This document shows positions 1 to 8,929 of a DNA stretch of 9,274 bases, piece by piece. Source of the stretch: Gammaproteobacteria bacterium. Lineage in GTDB: Bacteria; Pseudomonadota; Gammaproteobacteria; CAISUE01. How positions within the stretch are numbered: the stretch's first letter is position 1; every line of letters begins with the position of its first letter. The stretch lies in NCBI GenBank assembly GCA_947378515.1, contig CANCKG010000013.1, positions 1-9,274 of the forward strand, in the 5' to 3' direction. Made by a program: the position numbers and the translations under genes. Below the pieces are notes generated by a model. The model was not told the origin of the DNA and searched no databases. It saw only the letters and a list, made by a program, of their open reading frames with translations.

Positions 1-258
1 TTCGGGTTTACTGACTGCAACTCCTTGGATGACAATCACTTGATCAGAGCTGATGATGAGATGATTAGGGTGCTGTGGTGCCACAGCTAAGCCTTTTTGG
101 CGGCTCAAGCGTTCGACCAGTTGCGTGGGCGTTTCATTTATTAAAGAATTTTCATCGATATTAGGGCTAATGCAATCAAAAGGGATTTGCAAGCGCGTTA
201 ATAGCGCTTGACGAGCAGTTGAGCTGGACGCGAGAAGAAGAGGTAATGGTTTAGTCAT
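1..258 (-). CDS. yceF: Maf-family nucleotide pyrophosphatase YceF (7-methyl-GTP type), N-terminal part
   Basis: Only the first 86 codons are present; the gene runs off the left edge. Maf proteins hydrolyse non-canonical or modified nucleoside triphosphates to the monophosphate plus pyrophosphate in the cytosol, and the YceF subgroup prefers 7-methyl-GTP. Visible signatures are the N-terminal LASSSTAR loop (residues 9-16), the PNIDE segment (33-37) and HLIISSDQV (67-75), which contains the catalytic-region Asp. This last segment and the following VIQG resemble E. coli YceF (HLIIGSDQV, VLDG) more than YhdE, hence the YceF call. The ATG at 258 is preceded by a clear Shine-Dalgarno AAGGA eight bases upstream. 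The probable mobile-element remnant at about 274-411 ends directly upstream of this ribosome binding site, so any original promoter has been displaced or replaced. Family assignment is confident; the subgroup rests on memory of E. coli YceF. Confidence 0.88.
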   Translation of the reverse strand, partial: MTKPLPLLLASSSTARQALLTRLQIPFDCISPNIDENSLINETPTQLVERLSRQKGLAVAPQHPNHLIISSDQVIVIQGVAVSKPE

Positions 259-284
259 CCAAATTCCTTAGCTGGTTTGAAACC

Positions 285-300
285 CCGCCCTTCAGGGCGG
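285..300. repeat. GC-rich hairpin at yceF-proximal end of the relic
   Basis: CCGCCCT (285-291) pairs with AGGGCGG (294-300) in a near-perfect short hairpin. Neither side is followed by a T-run, so it is not a convincing intrinsic terminator. Its position at the 3' end of the tnpB-like remnant suits an IS200/IS605 right-end hairpin. Confidence 0.7.
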
Positions 301-375
301 TAGGAGCACCGTACCTCGGCCTACGCCTAAGGTTTCACAAGGTGCGGACATGTTCGATTTGCACACCTCTCCCAT

Positions 376-405
376 GTCTAAAACACTCCGGCCTAAAGGC
401 CGGAG
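376..405 (-). terminator. Hairpin plus weak T-tract downstream of mrp; possible terminator of the dotU-icmF-mrp operon
   Basis: CTCCGGCCT (386-394) and AGGCCGGAG (397-405) form a 9-bp GC-rich stem starting 18 bp past the mrp stop codon. On the minus strand the stem is followed by TGTTTTAG, a poor but usable U-tract. It could end transcription of the dotU-icmF-mrp operon. The same hairpin may be the left-end hairpin of the mobile-element relic, so the two interpretations overlap. Confidence 0.45.
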
Positions 406-423
406 ACTTTCTTGCTAAGAGTT

Positions 424-1503
424 TTATTCAATCACAATCTTTGGAAACCGTGATTTGACCCGCAAGCTAGACTGTGCTAATTGGACTGAGACTTTAATCG
501 CCAGTTCTTGATAAAGCACGCTAATTGGATCTAACGGATCAGCAATGACAGTCGGGCAACCACGGTCCAATTGTTCGCGAATACTGCGTTTTAATGGAAT
601 TTGTGCCAGTAAAGGAATAGCAAATTCTTCAGCCATGGCAGCCCCACCGCCAGCCCCAAATATCGGATCTTGATGGCCACACTGCGCGCATTGATGGTAA
701 CTCATGTTTTCAACTAAGCCTAACACGGGGACTTGTACTTTATTGAACATCGCTACGGCACGTTTAGCGTCCAGTAACGCGATATCTTGCGGTGTTGTGA
801 CAATTAGCGCTCCAGCAACCGGAATTTTTTGCGCCAAAGTCAATTGAATATCACCAGTACCAGGTGGCAGATCGATGAGTAAATAATCTAAATCATGCCA
901 TTGGGTATCATTGAATAATTGTTGTAAAGCAGTGCTGACCATGGGGCCACGCCAAATCATCGCCGTATCGGCATCGATCAAATAACCGATCGACATCACT
1001 TGCAAGCCATAGCGAATGAGTGGTTCTAGGGTTTTACTGTCTTTGGATTCAGGTAAGTCTGCTTGGCCCAACATATGCGGTACGCTGGGTCCGTATATAT
1101 CGGCATCCAATAAGCCGACTTTCGCGCCCTGGCTTAAGAGTGCTAGCGCTAAATTACAGGCAACCGTTGATTTACCAACGCCCCCCTTACCAGAAGCAAT
1201 GGCGATAATATTTTTGACACCCATTCGTGCCGCTAAACCATGTTGGGTTTGATGCTGGTGAATAACGCAGGCAAAGACAAATTGACAATCGCTATAGCCC
1301 ATGCTGTCGCAATACGCGTGTAAGCCAGCGCGAACTTTTCCCCATAAAGATTGGGCCGCAAAATGCCACGTAATAGTCGCTATCAAACGCGGCGGGGTCA
1401 TCGCCTGAAGACAAATCACACATTGCTGGTCGTTTAGCGTTAATCCTAACGCTTGCAATGCGGGTTGACGATTAATCGCCTGTAACAAATCGTGTGGAGT
1501 CAT
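424..1503 (-). CDS. mrp: Mrp/ApbC-type P-loop ATPase, iron-sulfur cluster carrier
   Basis: This 359-residue cytosolic protein of the Mrp/NBP35 (ParA/MinD-like) family holds and transfers Fe-S clusters to apoproteins in an ATP-dependent way. Residues 1 to about 90 form the MIP18/DUF59-like N-terminal domain expected in bacterial Mrp. The deviant Walker A motif GKGGVGKST is at 105-113, LLDADIYGPS at 131-140 and DLPPGTGD at 211-218. The cluster-binding CxxC is C272-C275, followed by the FGAGGG loop (282-287). Length matches E. coli Mrp closely. The ATG at 1503 overlaps the icmF stop as ATGA and has no independent Shine-Dalgarno sequence, implying translational coupling to icmF. All key residues are present, so the protein should be functional. 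The placement behind icmF is unusual, because mrp is normally a housekeeping gene found elsewhere. Whether it serves the secretion system or merely shares transcription cannot be decided here. Confidence 0.95.
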   Translation of the reverse strand: MTPHDLLQAINRQPALQALGLTLNDQQCVICLQAMTPPRLIATITWHFAAQSLWGKVRAGLHAYCDSMGYSDCQFVFACVIHQHQTQHGLAARMGVKNIIAIASGKGGVGKSTVACNLALALLSQGAKVGLLDADIYGPSVPHMLGQADLPESKDSKTLEPLIRYGLQVMSIGYLIDADTAMIWRGPMVSTALQQLFNDTQWHDLDYLLIDLPPGTGDIQLTLAQKIPVAGALIVTTPQDIALLDAKRAVAMFNKVQVPVLGLVENMSYHQCAQCGHQDPIFGAGGGAAMAEEFAIPLLAQIPLKRSIREQLDRGCPTVIADPLDPISVLYQELAIKVSVQLAQSSLRVKSRFPKIVIE

Positions 1504-3629
1504 AAAATAGTGGTCGGTACAGTTAATTGAGTAAACAGCGGTAATAAAACGGCAATGTTTTGCTGCGATGTAAGTGCTAATTGGATACTGTCGTCGTTGA
1601 GAAAGAAATTGCCTGTGTAAGTGCCATTATTATCTTTGCTAAAATCGTTGCTATGAAATTGCCCTAAGACCTGAAGCCAACTCCAGATGCCTGGATAGGT
1701 TTGGTTTTGGGTCGGTCCAACACGTAATTGTATGCTATAACCTGATGTGTTAAGCCCGCTAAGATTTGGCCAGCTGAAATTTTTACTGATTAAGGTATGG
1801 GCTTTGGCAGAAAAATCGGTGCCGGCAATTTGTAAATCCAATTGTTTAACACGAGCATTTAATTGGCTTAAAGATAGCGAGAAAGTGATATTTATGTTTC
1901 CGGTACTATTGAACAGATTGGCTTGTAAGCTTTTAACATTCGTCAATAATTGCTTAGCACCAGGGGTTAGTTTGACAGGGTAGTGTTTAAGAAAATCATC
2001 GAGATAATGTTTGCTAAATTGATCGATGATACCCGCGGGGCCATAAAATACTCCGAAATTTTTTAAAGTAACTTCATTTTTAGCCGTTGCGTCAAGCGGA
2101 TAATGGTTGGCAATATTTTGACTGTAAAATTCTCGTACTTGTTCTTGCCAAGCTTGATTGACATAGGTGCTGGCTGTTTTCAGTAATTGTTGATTAAAAT
2201 CAGGGTCAGTCACCATGGCTTGTTGTTGGCGAAAGGATAATTGCGGTGAGACGTGACTAATATACGCGCTCAGTGCTTGAGTAGGATTGTTCGCTGTCAC
2301 TAAGGCATAGGCTAGGGCTGGATTTTGTTGTAAGCTTAGAAGTGGTCGCGCGTTTAAAACATGATTGTACACGCTGTAAGTGACTGTTGCACTAAGCACA
2401 ATGACCATCAGGATTATACCCAGTAGGCAGGATGCGCGTTTACTTAAATGGCGTGCTTTATTAACAGCTGGAAGCAGATTTTTGGGATTAGTAACCGGCG
2501 GGATGGTGGGTATTTTAGGGCGTAACGCTTTAACAAATGATTTTTTAGTGCGCTCGAGGCCATTGACGTGTAAATATTGAAAAAACCCTCGGACAAAATA
2601 GGTTTTGCGTTGCACCAGCAGCGGCAAACAATGGGTGATGGGTAACTGCATCAAGTTGATTGCTTGCCCACGCAATAAATCGATCAACTTGCCACTTTGG
2701 GCATTGCTCAACCAGTGCAAACTTTTGAAGCGTACATGCGGTGTTTCTTCTTGGATTTCAGCTAGGCGTTGCCAATAGTTGGCTAAACCTTGTTCTTGCG
2801 CTAAAAATTGTTGTGGGAAATCGGCCACTAGTAAGCGTCGTTGCAATTGATGTTCACTATGGCAGCGCCAAAATAACCGTTCGGTCAATCGACGGACCAG
2901 CAAATGAAATTGCTTTTGATTGTGGAGTGCGTTTGATGGCAGGCTTAAACCGATGCCACACGGCAATTGCCGTTCTTCAAAGCTTAAATCATCAAAAAAT
3001 TCACTAAAACCCAAAATGCGATCGACTTTGCTAATAACTAGATGGACATTGATTGCCACTGGAAAAGCGGTTAAAAAAACCGTTAAACTGGCAAAAAACT
3101 CATTGAATTGCCGTTGTTGGTGTTCTGTATCAGTCAATAAATCCTCTAAGCTGATCGTATAAAGAATTTCACGGGTTTTCGTCAAGTAGTCGAAAAATAC
3201 CAGAAAAGTGATCGTGTGCGTTAAATAAGGAATGTGTTTAACCGATTCATTGATAAATAAATAAGCCGGTAATTCGATAAATAGTTTCGTACTATTATGA
3301 CGAAATTGTGGCATGTTGCGGGCGGCGATCGGTTGATAGCGCGAGTTTAAGCCTTCACCAGCGCGTGTCGCAAGGCCGGAATTTTCAATCAAGCTGGATT
3401 TACCACTGTGATGAGCGCCAATGATGAAGCACACCGGTAAGGTGGATAATAGTCGGCGTTTGTAACGCGTTTCTTGTAAATAGTGATGGCTTGAGAATAA
3501 ACTGTCAAAAAAAAGCTGTACTTGTTTAGGGTGTAAACAGCCTGTCAAGTACCGTTTTAAAAACCGTCGTTGCTGCCAAGACTGGCTAAGACGACAAAAT
3601 AAAGATTGGTGCCGATGTAAGTCAGTCAT
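1500..3629 (-). CDS. icmF: IcmF/TssM-family secretion system protein, short form lacking N-terminal membrane hairpin
   Basis: IcmF/TssM proteins sit in the inner membrane with DotU/TssL and stabilise type IVB (Dot/Icm) or form the membrane complex of type VI secretion. The 709 residues show a Walker A GAHHSGKS (71-78) followed by the family's LIENSGL, and SKVDRILGFSEFFDDL (200-215), the G4-like SKxD plus the hallmark FSEFFDDL. A single hydrophobic helix lies at about 401-421. The C-terminal family motifs are YPLD and NFGVFYGPAG (about 510-533), then WPNLSG (620-625) and PGIWSWLQVLGQF (646-658) near the end. Usual family length is about 970-1200 residues, with two N-terminal transmembrane helices before the NTPase domain. 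Here only about 65 mostly hydrophilic residues precede Walker A, and the periplasmic part is about 290 residues. The DxxG-like motif is replaced by IELPAY (118-123). The ATG overlaps the dotU stop (ATGA). I call it IcmF rather than TssM because no other type VI gene is visible. Confidence 0.88.
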   Translation of the reverse strand: MTDLHRHQSLFCRLSQSWQQRRFLKRYLTGCLHPKQVQLFFDSLFSSHHYLQETRYKRRLLSTLPVCFIIGAHHSGKSSLIENSGLATRAGEGLNSRYQPIAARNMPQFRHNSTKLFIELPAYLFINESVKHIPYLTHTITFLVFFDYLTKTREILYTISLEDLLTDTEHQQRQFNEFFASLTVFLTAFPVAINVHLVISKVDRILGFSEFFDDLSFEERQLPCGIGLSLPSNALHNQKQFHLLVRRLTERLFWRCHSEHQLQRRLLVADFPQQFLAQEQGLANYWQRLAEIQEETPHVRFKSLHWLSNAQSGKLIDLLRGQAINLMQLPITHCLPLLVQRKTYFVRGFFQYLHVNGLERTKKSFVKALRPKIPTIPPVTNPKNLLPAVNKARHLSKRASCLLGIILMVIVLSATVTYSVYNHVLNARPLLSLQQNPALAYALVTANNPTQALSAYISHVSPQLSFRQQQAMVTDPDFNQQLLKTASTYVNQAWQEQVREFYSQNIANHYPLDATAKNEVTLKNFGVFYGPAGIIDQFSKHYLDDFLKHYPVKLTPGAKQLLTNVKSLQANLFNSTGNINITFSLSLSQLNARVKQLDLQIAGTDFSAKAHTLISKNFSWPNLSGLNTSGYSIQLRVGPTQNQTYPGIWSWLQVLGQFHSNDFSKDNNGTYTGNFFLNDDSIQLALTSQQNIAVLLPLFTQLTVPTTIL

Positions 3630-4258
3630 GAGGGCAGTAGCGTTATGAAAAGGTTTTTACGGAAATCGCCGTGTTGCCAGCGGATCAAGTGGTACAGCGC
3701 ATCTTGTTTTTCTAAAATCAGCGCATAGCCATTGGGATCAAACCGGCATTGCCCAAAGAAGCCATAGACTAAAATCATATAAGCTAATTCTAATAAAAAA
3801 ACATTGGCGGCAGGATGGCTTTCTAAGCGTTCAATGAGCATAAAGGCGCGATTATCGGCGAGCGCTTCTTGGTAATAATGGGTTAATAAGCTGTAGCCTG
3901 GGCTAAAACCACTGCTAGGGCCATGCTCGACAATATCGTCTAGCAGCGAACAGAGAAAATAACGTCCAACCGAGATGGCATCGTCGTGTAATTTATTGTC
4001 GCAAGCTTGATTAAAACGTTGAATTTGGTCGATTAATTGTTGTTGTAAAAAGGCTGGGTCAAATTCTTGAGGTAATAATTGTAAGCGTGAGGCGGTCGCG
4101 AATAACGTCTGACTGGCGGTTAATAACGGGTTTAAAGATGATTTTAATCGTGCTTCAGCTTGGGGATTAAGTCGCTCGCGCATATGGGTGGCGAGTGAAA
4201 TTTGCCCTGACTGGTTGGCGCTAATGGTAGAATTACGAATTTTCAAAAAATCACTCAT
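3626..4258 (-). CDS. dotU: DotU/IcmH (TssL-like) family protein without C-terminal membrane anchor
   Basis: DotU/TssL is the partner of IcmF/TssM; its cytoplasmic helical domain docks to IcmF and is normally tethered by one C-terminal transmembrane helix. This 210-residue copy has the conserved segments in order: NPLL (43-46), GRYFLCSLLDDIVE (98-111), SLLTHYYQEA (123-132), and FLLELAYMILVYGFFGQCRF (154-173), which corresponds to the family's LLELmYLcLaLGFeGrYR. It ends soon after LYHLIRWQHGDFRKN, about where the anchor helix usually begins. The last residues (LFITLLPS) are too short to span a membrane. A Shine-Dalgarno AAGGG lies about seven bases before the ATG. It is the first gene of the dotU-icmF-mrp operon, divergent from ligA. 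Family membership is clear from the RYxLCxLLDD and LLELaY motifs; the missing anchor is judged against remembered family architecture. Confidence 0.87.
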   Translation of the reverse strand: MSDFLKIRNSTISANQSGQISLATHMRERLNPQAEARLKSSLNPLLTASQTLFATASRLQLLPQEFDPAFLQQQLIDQIQRFNQACDNKLHDDAISVGRYFLCSLLDDIVEHGPSSGFSPGYSLLTHYYQEALADNRAFMLIERLESHPAANVFLLELAYMILVYGFFGQCRFDPNGYALILEKQDALYHLIRWQHGDFRKNLFITLLPS

Positions 4259-6358
<2,100 letters not shown>

Positions 6359-6359
6359 T

Positions 6360-7430
6360 ATGAATAATACGCCCAATACGGTCTATCAAGCGGCCTTAAA
6401 CAGTGGCAAATGGCAAGCGGATCCAGCGCAAGCTGCGGTAGCAGATTTATTAAATACCTTGTATCTGGCGCTAGAAGCAAAACCCACGATCATGACCAAG
6501 CTGCGACGTGCTTGTCGGCTGCCTACAAAAGCGCCTCAAGGGGTGTATTTATTTGGCGATGTGGGGGCTGGTAAAACCTGGTTAATGGATTTATTTTATA
6601 GCACTTTAACGGTTCGTAAGTGGCGCTTGCATTTTCACCAATTCATGCGCGAAGTGCATCATGAATTAAAATGTCTGCAAGGTCATAAAAACCCTTTGGA
6701 ATTAATCGCTAAACACATGAGCCACAAGGCACGAGTGATTTGTTTTGATGAATTATTTGTCGGCGATATTGCCGATGCGATGTTGTTGGGGGAATTATTT
6801 CAGTATTTGTTTAAACGTGGTGTGGTGTTGGTGGCGACCTCGAATGTACCGCCTGAGGATTTGTACCGTAATGGCTTACAACGAGCGCGCTTTTTACCCG
6901 CAATCGACGCGCTAAAAAATCATATGATTGTCAGACAAGTGCGTTCATTAAAAGATTATCGCTGGTTGACGATGGTGACGCAAGGAGTGTATTTCTCGAG
7001 TTTGGATGAAGCAAATGAAGCTTTTTTTAAAGCCTTGTATTTTCAATTAACCGGCACTAACCAATTAGCGCCGGTTAAGCTGGAGATCAATCAACGTGAA
7101 GTGCCGGTCGTGAGTCAGCATGAAGAAGTCGTGTGGTTTGATTTTAGTCATGTGTGTACATCACCCCGATCGATTCAAGATTACGTGGTACTCTCTAAAA
7201 AGTTTCGGGTGTTTTTTCTTGATAAACTGCCACAGTTTAATGAGTCAAATGAAGATCAAGCTTGGTATTTGATCGGCCTGGTCGATGTGCTTTACGATGC
7301 CCATTGTCGCTTAGTCATTCGCGCGGCAGTACCGATGCGTGAATTATATCAAGGCCGGCAATTTAGTTTTGAATTTCAACGCACCACCAGTCGTTTACAC
7401 GAAATGCAAGGTGCCAGTTATTGGGCTTAA
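6360..7430 (+). CDS. zapE: Cell division protein ZapE (AFG1-like ATPase)
   Basis: ZapE is a cytosolic P-loop ATPase that associates with the Z-ring and affects FtsZ polymer stability in Gammaproteobacteria; the wider AFG1/LACE1 family also occurs in mitochondria. In this 356-residue protein I see Walker A GDVGAGKT (66-73) followed by LMDLFY, and HFHQFM (91-96). Walker B is VICFDE (126-131) with the family's ELFVGDIADAM. The sensor stretch VATSNVPPEDLYRNGLQR is at 158-175, then FLPAID. The C-terminal signature TSRLHEMQ sits near 345-352. Length is normal. The ATG lies one base after the ligA stop with no clear ribosome binding site, suggesting coupling to ligA translation. In E. coli, by memory, this position in AFG1 proteins reads much the same, so function is probably conserved. 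Confidence 0.95.
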   Translation: MNNTPNTVYQAALNSGKWQADPAQAAVADLLNTLYLALEAKPTIMTKLRRACRLPTKAPQGVYLFGDVGAGKTWLMDLFYSTLTVRKWRLHFHQFMREVHHELKCLQGHKNPLELIAKHMSHKARVICFDELFVGDIADAMLLGELFQYLFKRGVVLVATSNVPPEDLYRNGLQRARFLPAIDALKNHMIVRQVRSLKDYRWLTMVTQGVYFSSLDEANEAFFKALYFQLTGTNQLAPVKLEINQREVPVVSQHEEVVWFDFSHVCTSPRSIQDYVVLSKKFRVFFLDKLPQFNESNEDQAWYLIGLVDVLYDAHCRLVIRAAVPMRELYQGRQFSFEFQRTTSRLHEMQGASYWA

Positions 7431-7443
7431 ATAGGACTTATAT

Positions 7444-8034
7444 ATGAATATGCCAGCTTACCGTCAATACCCGACCAGAGCGCCAGAAAACAGTAGTGAA
7501 CGAGAAAAATTTTTAACAAAATTAGGCTTAGAGCATTTGCTCAATGCTTGGCAATGGTTTGAATGTTATCAATTAGGCCCTTATGTCGCACCCTATACCG
7601 CGATGGAAAAAGTGGCATATACTGCTTTAGATAATTTACCGCCGAGTATTCAGGGTCGTGGCAAGGTAGAAATCAAAGACGGTTATCGCATCATCAAGAT
7701 GAAAGGTGCCTTGACCATCTATGATTTTGGGGATTATTTAGCCACTTCAGCCGGTGATCAAGATAATTTTGGTTCGACCGCCACCGGCATGCTGTTAAAA
7801 AGTGTCGAATTGATGTTAGAAACCATGGAAGAGCGAGGTGCTAATCAAATCGCTTTTGATGATCATTGTCTCGACGCTGCCAAAGTGTTGGCGACAGTCT
7901 TGGCAACGGAAAAAGATATGCTCGTGTATGGCTTCGATATCCCCGCCGAACAAAAGAAAGCGTTGGAAGAATTGTTTGGTCGTCGTTTAACCAAGCGTCA
8001 ATTGGCCGAACTCACCGCCGAATCACCAGAATGA
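7444..8034 (+). CDS. Conserved-looking protein of unknown function, 196 aa
   Basis: I do not recognise this family. The reading frame is clearly coding: it follows zapE by 13 bp, precedes rlmJ by 10 bp, shares the codon use of its neighbours, and has a ribosome binding site AGGAC (7434-7438) ahead of its ATG. A second ATG lies two codons later (7450). The protein appears soluble, with no signal peptide, transmembrane segment or Cys/His metal motif. Residues 1 to about 22 are polar and probably flexible. The middle has aromatic-rich QWFECYQLGPYVAPY (37-51). A short beta-like section follows (about 73-96, VEIKDGYRIIKMKGALTIYDF), then helices containing LELMLETMEERG-like residues at about 120-133 and a charged C-terminal helix (about 168-190). 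Its position in a housekeeping operon suggests a cellular role rather than cargo, but no function can be assigned from sequence. Confidence 0.85.
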   Translation: MNMPAYRQYPTRAPENSSEREKFLTKLGLEHLLNAWQWFECYQLGPYVAPYTAMEKVAYTALDNLPPSIQGRGKVEIKDGYRIIKMKGALTIYDFGDYLATSAGDQDNFGSTATGMLLKSVELMLETMEERGANQIAFDDHCLDAAKVLATVLATEKDMLVYGFDIPAEQKKALEELFGRRLTKRQLAELTAESPE

Positions 8035-8044
8035 TGGAATTTTA

Positions 8045-8851
8045 ATGAATTATGATCACGCGTATCACGCCGGCTGTTTCGCCGATGTCTTTAAACACAT
8101 CGTGGTATTGGCGATTTTACGTAAATTACAAAAAAAATCGACGCCGTATTGTTATTTAGAAACCCATGCCGGTGGCCCTTATTATGATTTGCGCGGGTTT
8201 GAAGCGAGTAAAACGGGCGAAGCGATCAATGGTATTCAAAAAATTTGGACGCTCGATTGGCCCGAACCCATCATGCAAGATTATTTAGCCTTAATCCGCC
8301 AAGTGTCGCATTTTAATAAACCCAATGCCTGCAGCGTTTATCCAGGATCCGGCGCCATTGCTGCCGAAGTGATGCGCTACAATGATCGTTGTGTGTTGCA
8401 AGAATTAGCAATCAACCCTTTCATTCAATTAGAACGTTTTTTCGAAGGCAATAAACGTGTCGCTTGTTATCATCAAGACGGTTACGCGGGTTCCAAAGCA
8501 TTTTTGCCGCCACTTGAAAAACGTGGCTTGGTATTGATCGATCCGCCTTATGAAGAAGTGCATGAATGGAAAAAATTGAAAGAATACTTAACTATGGCTT
8601 TAAAACGTTGGCCAACCGGTATTTTCGCGATTTGGTATCCGATCAAAGATCGTTGGGGTATCGATAAAAATCTGAGTAAATTAACCGCCGATCTCAGTCA
8701 ACCATTCGTACGTTTAGAATGCTGTCCCTTGCTAGATGACGTTCCTTATCGTTTAAATGGCACTGGCATGTGCGTGATTAATCCACCGTGGTTATTAGCC
8801 GAAGAAATTAGGCCCATTGCCAATAAGTTGGCGAAAGCGTTTGGAGAATAG
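8045..8851 (+). CDS. rlmJ: 23S rRNA (adenine(2030)-N6)-methyltransferase RlmJ
   Basis: RlmJ uses S-adenosylmethionine to methylate N6 of A2030 in 23S rRNA, acting on free RNA before ribosome assembly. The 268-residue protein begins with the family's NYDHAYHAGCFADVFKH pattern (2-18; E. coli has SYRHSFHAGNHADVLKH). The SAM-binding segment LETHAGG is at 38-44, with Glu where E. coli has Asp. YPGSG follows at 99-103, then the catalytic motif IV DPPY (166-169), TGIFAIWYPI (191-200), and the C-terminal GTGMCVINPPW (239-249). Length is slightly below the E. coli protein (280), mostly from a shorter C-terminus. The ATG is 10 bp after the preceding gene with only a weak TGGAAT before it. It is the last gene of the ligA run; a strong palindrome starts eight bases after its stop. 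The identification is secure. Confidence 0.95.
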   Translation: MNYDHAYHAGCFADVFKHIVVLAILRKLQKKSTPYCYLETHAGGPYYDLRGFEASKTGEAINGIQKIWTLDWPEPIMQDYLALIRQVSHFNKPNACSVYPGSGAIAAEVMRYNDRCVLQELAINPFIQLERFFEGNKRVACYHQDGYAGSKAFLPPLEKRGLVLIDPPYEEVHEWKKLKEYLTMALKRWPTGIFAIWYPIKDRWGIDKNLSKLTADLSQPFVRLECCPLLDDVPYRLNGTGMCVINPPWLLAEEIRPIANKLAKAFGE

Positions 8852-8858
8852 GCCCATT

Positions 8859-8883
8859 ATTGTTGCGACAGTGTCGCAACAAT
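8859..8883. repeat. Perfect 12-bp inverted repeat between rlmJ and the Abi module
   Basis: ATTGTTGCGACA (8859-8870) and TGTCGCAACAAT (8872-8883) are exact inverted copies around one base, and CC/GG outside (8854-8855, 8884-8885) extends the pairing across a three-base bulge. There is no T-run on either side, so a classical Rho-independent terminator is unlikely. It lies 11 bp upstream of the -35 box of the following promoter, which suits an operator, or it may be an RNA stem protecting the rlmJ 3' end. Confidence 0.85.
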
Positions 8884-8894
8884 GGATAATAATA

Positions 8895-8923
8895 TTGCGT
8901 AACATTTTATTAATAGTTATAAT
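8895..8923 (+). promoter_or_regulatory. Sigma70-type promoter for the Abi-linked small RNA
   Basis: A perfect -10 box TATAAT is at 8918-8923 with a -35 box TTGCGT at 8895-8900, separated by exactly 17 bp. The -35 matches consensus only in its TTG, so strength rests on the -10. The predicted start is near A8930, only a few bases before the structured RNA, so the transcript would be short and start cleanly. It is the clearest promoter in the window. Confidence 0.68.
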
Positions 8924-8929
8924 GGTTCC

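Larger units (their letters stand above)
274..411 (-). mobile_element. Probable IS200/IS605-type (tnpB) relic or derived MITE / omega-RNA-like element
   Basis: This gene-free spacer between mrp and yceF is bounded by two GC-rich hairpins of the sort found at IS200/IS605 ends: 386-405 (9-bp stem) and 285-300 (7-bp stem). Read on the minus strand, the DNA between them has an open stretch from an ATG at 375 to a TGA at 292. It encodes 27 residues containing PCETLGVGRG, reminiscent of the ACGE-type C-terminal tail of TnpB proteins, and the TGA lies inside the right-hand hairpin, as in many tnpB genes. Further pairings exist: 306-310 with 341-345 (GCACC/GGTGC) and 313-316 with 330-333 (ACCT/AGGT), so the minus-strand transcript would be highly folded. 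A small palindrome (GGTTT-G-AAACC, 274-284) lies at the yceF-proximal end. No transposase domain remains. The element type is inferred from architecture, no target site could be defined, and the borders are approximate. Confidence 0.45.

Noticed and set aside
274..411. CRISPR repeat or tRNA gene in the mrp-yceF spacer
   Set aside because: The two hairpins differ in sequence, no repeat-spacer periodicity exists, and no cloverleaf or anticodon arm can be drawn.
1500..4258. Part of a type VI secretion cluster
   Set aside because: Only the DotU and IcmF families are present; no TssB, TssC, TssK, Hcp, ClpV or VgrG gene flanks them, and the neighbours are housekeeping genes.
8859..8890. Palindrome as the rlmJ Rho-independent terminator
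   Set aside because: The stem is strong, but the bases after it are ATAATAATATT rather than a T-run on either strand.
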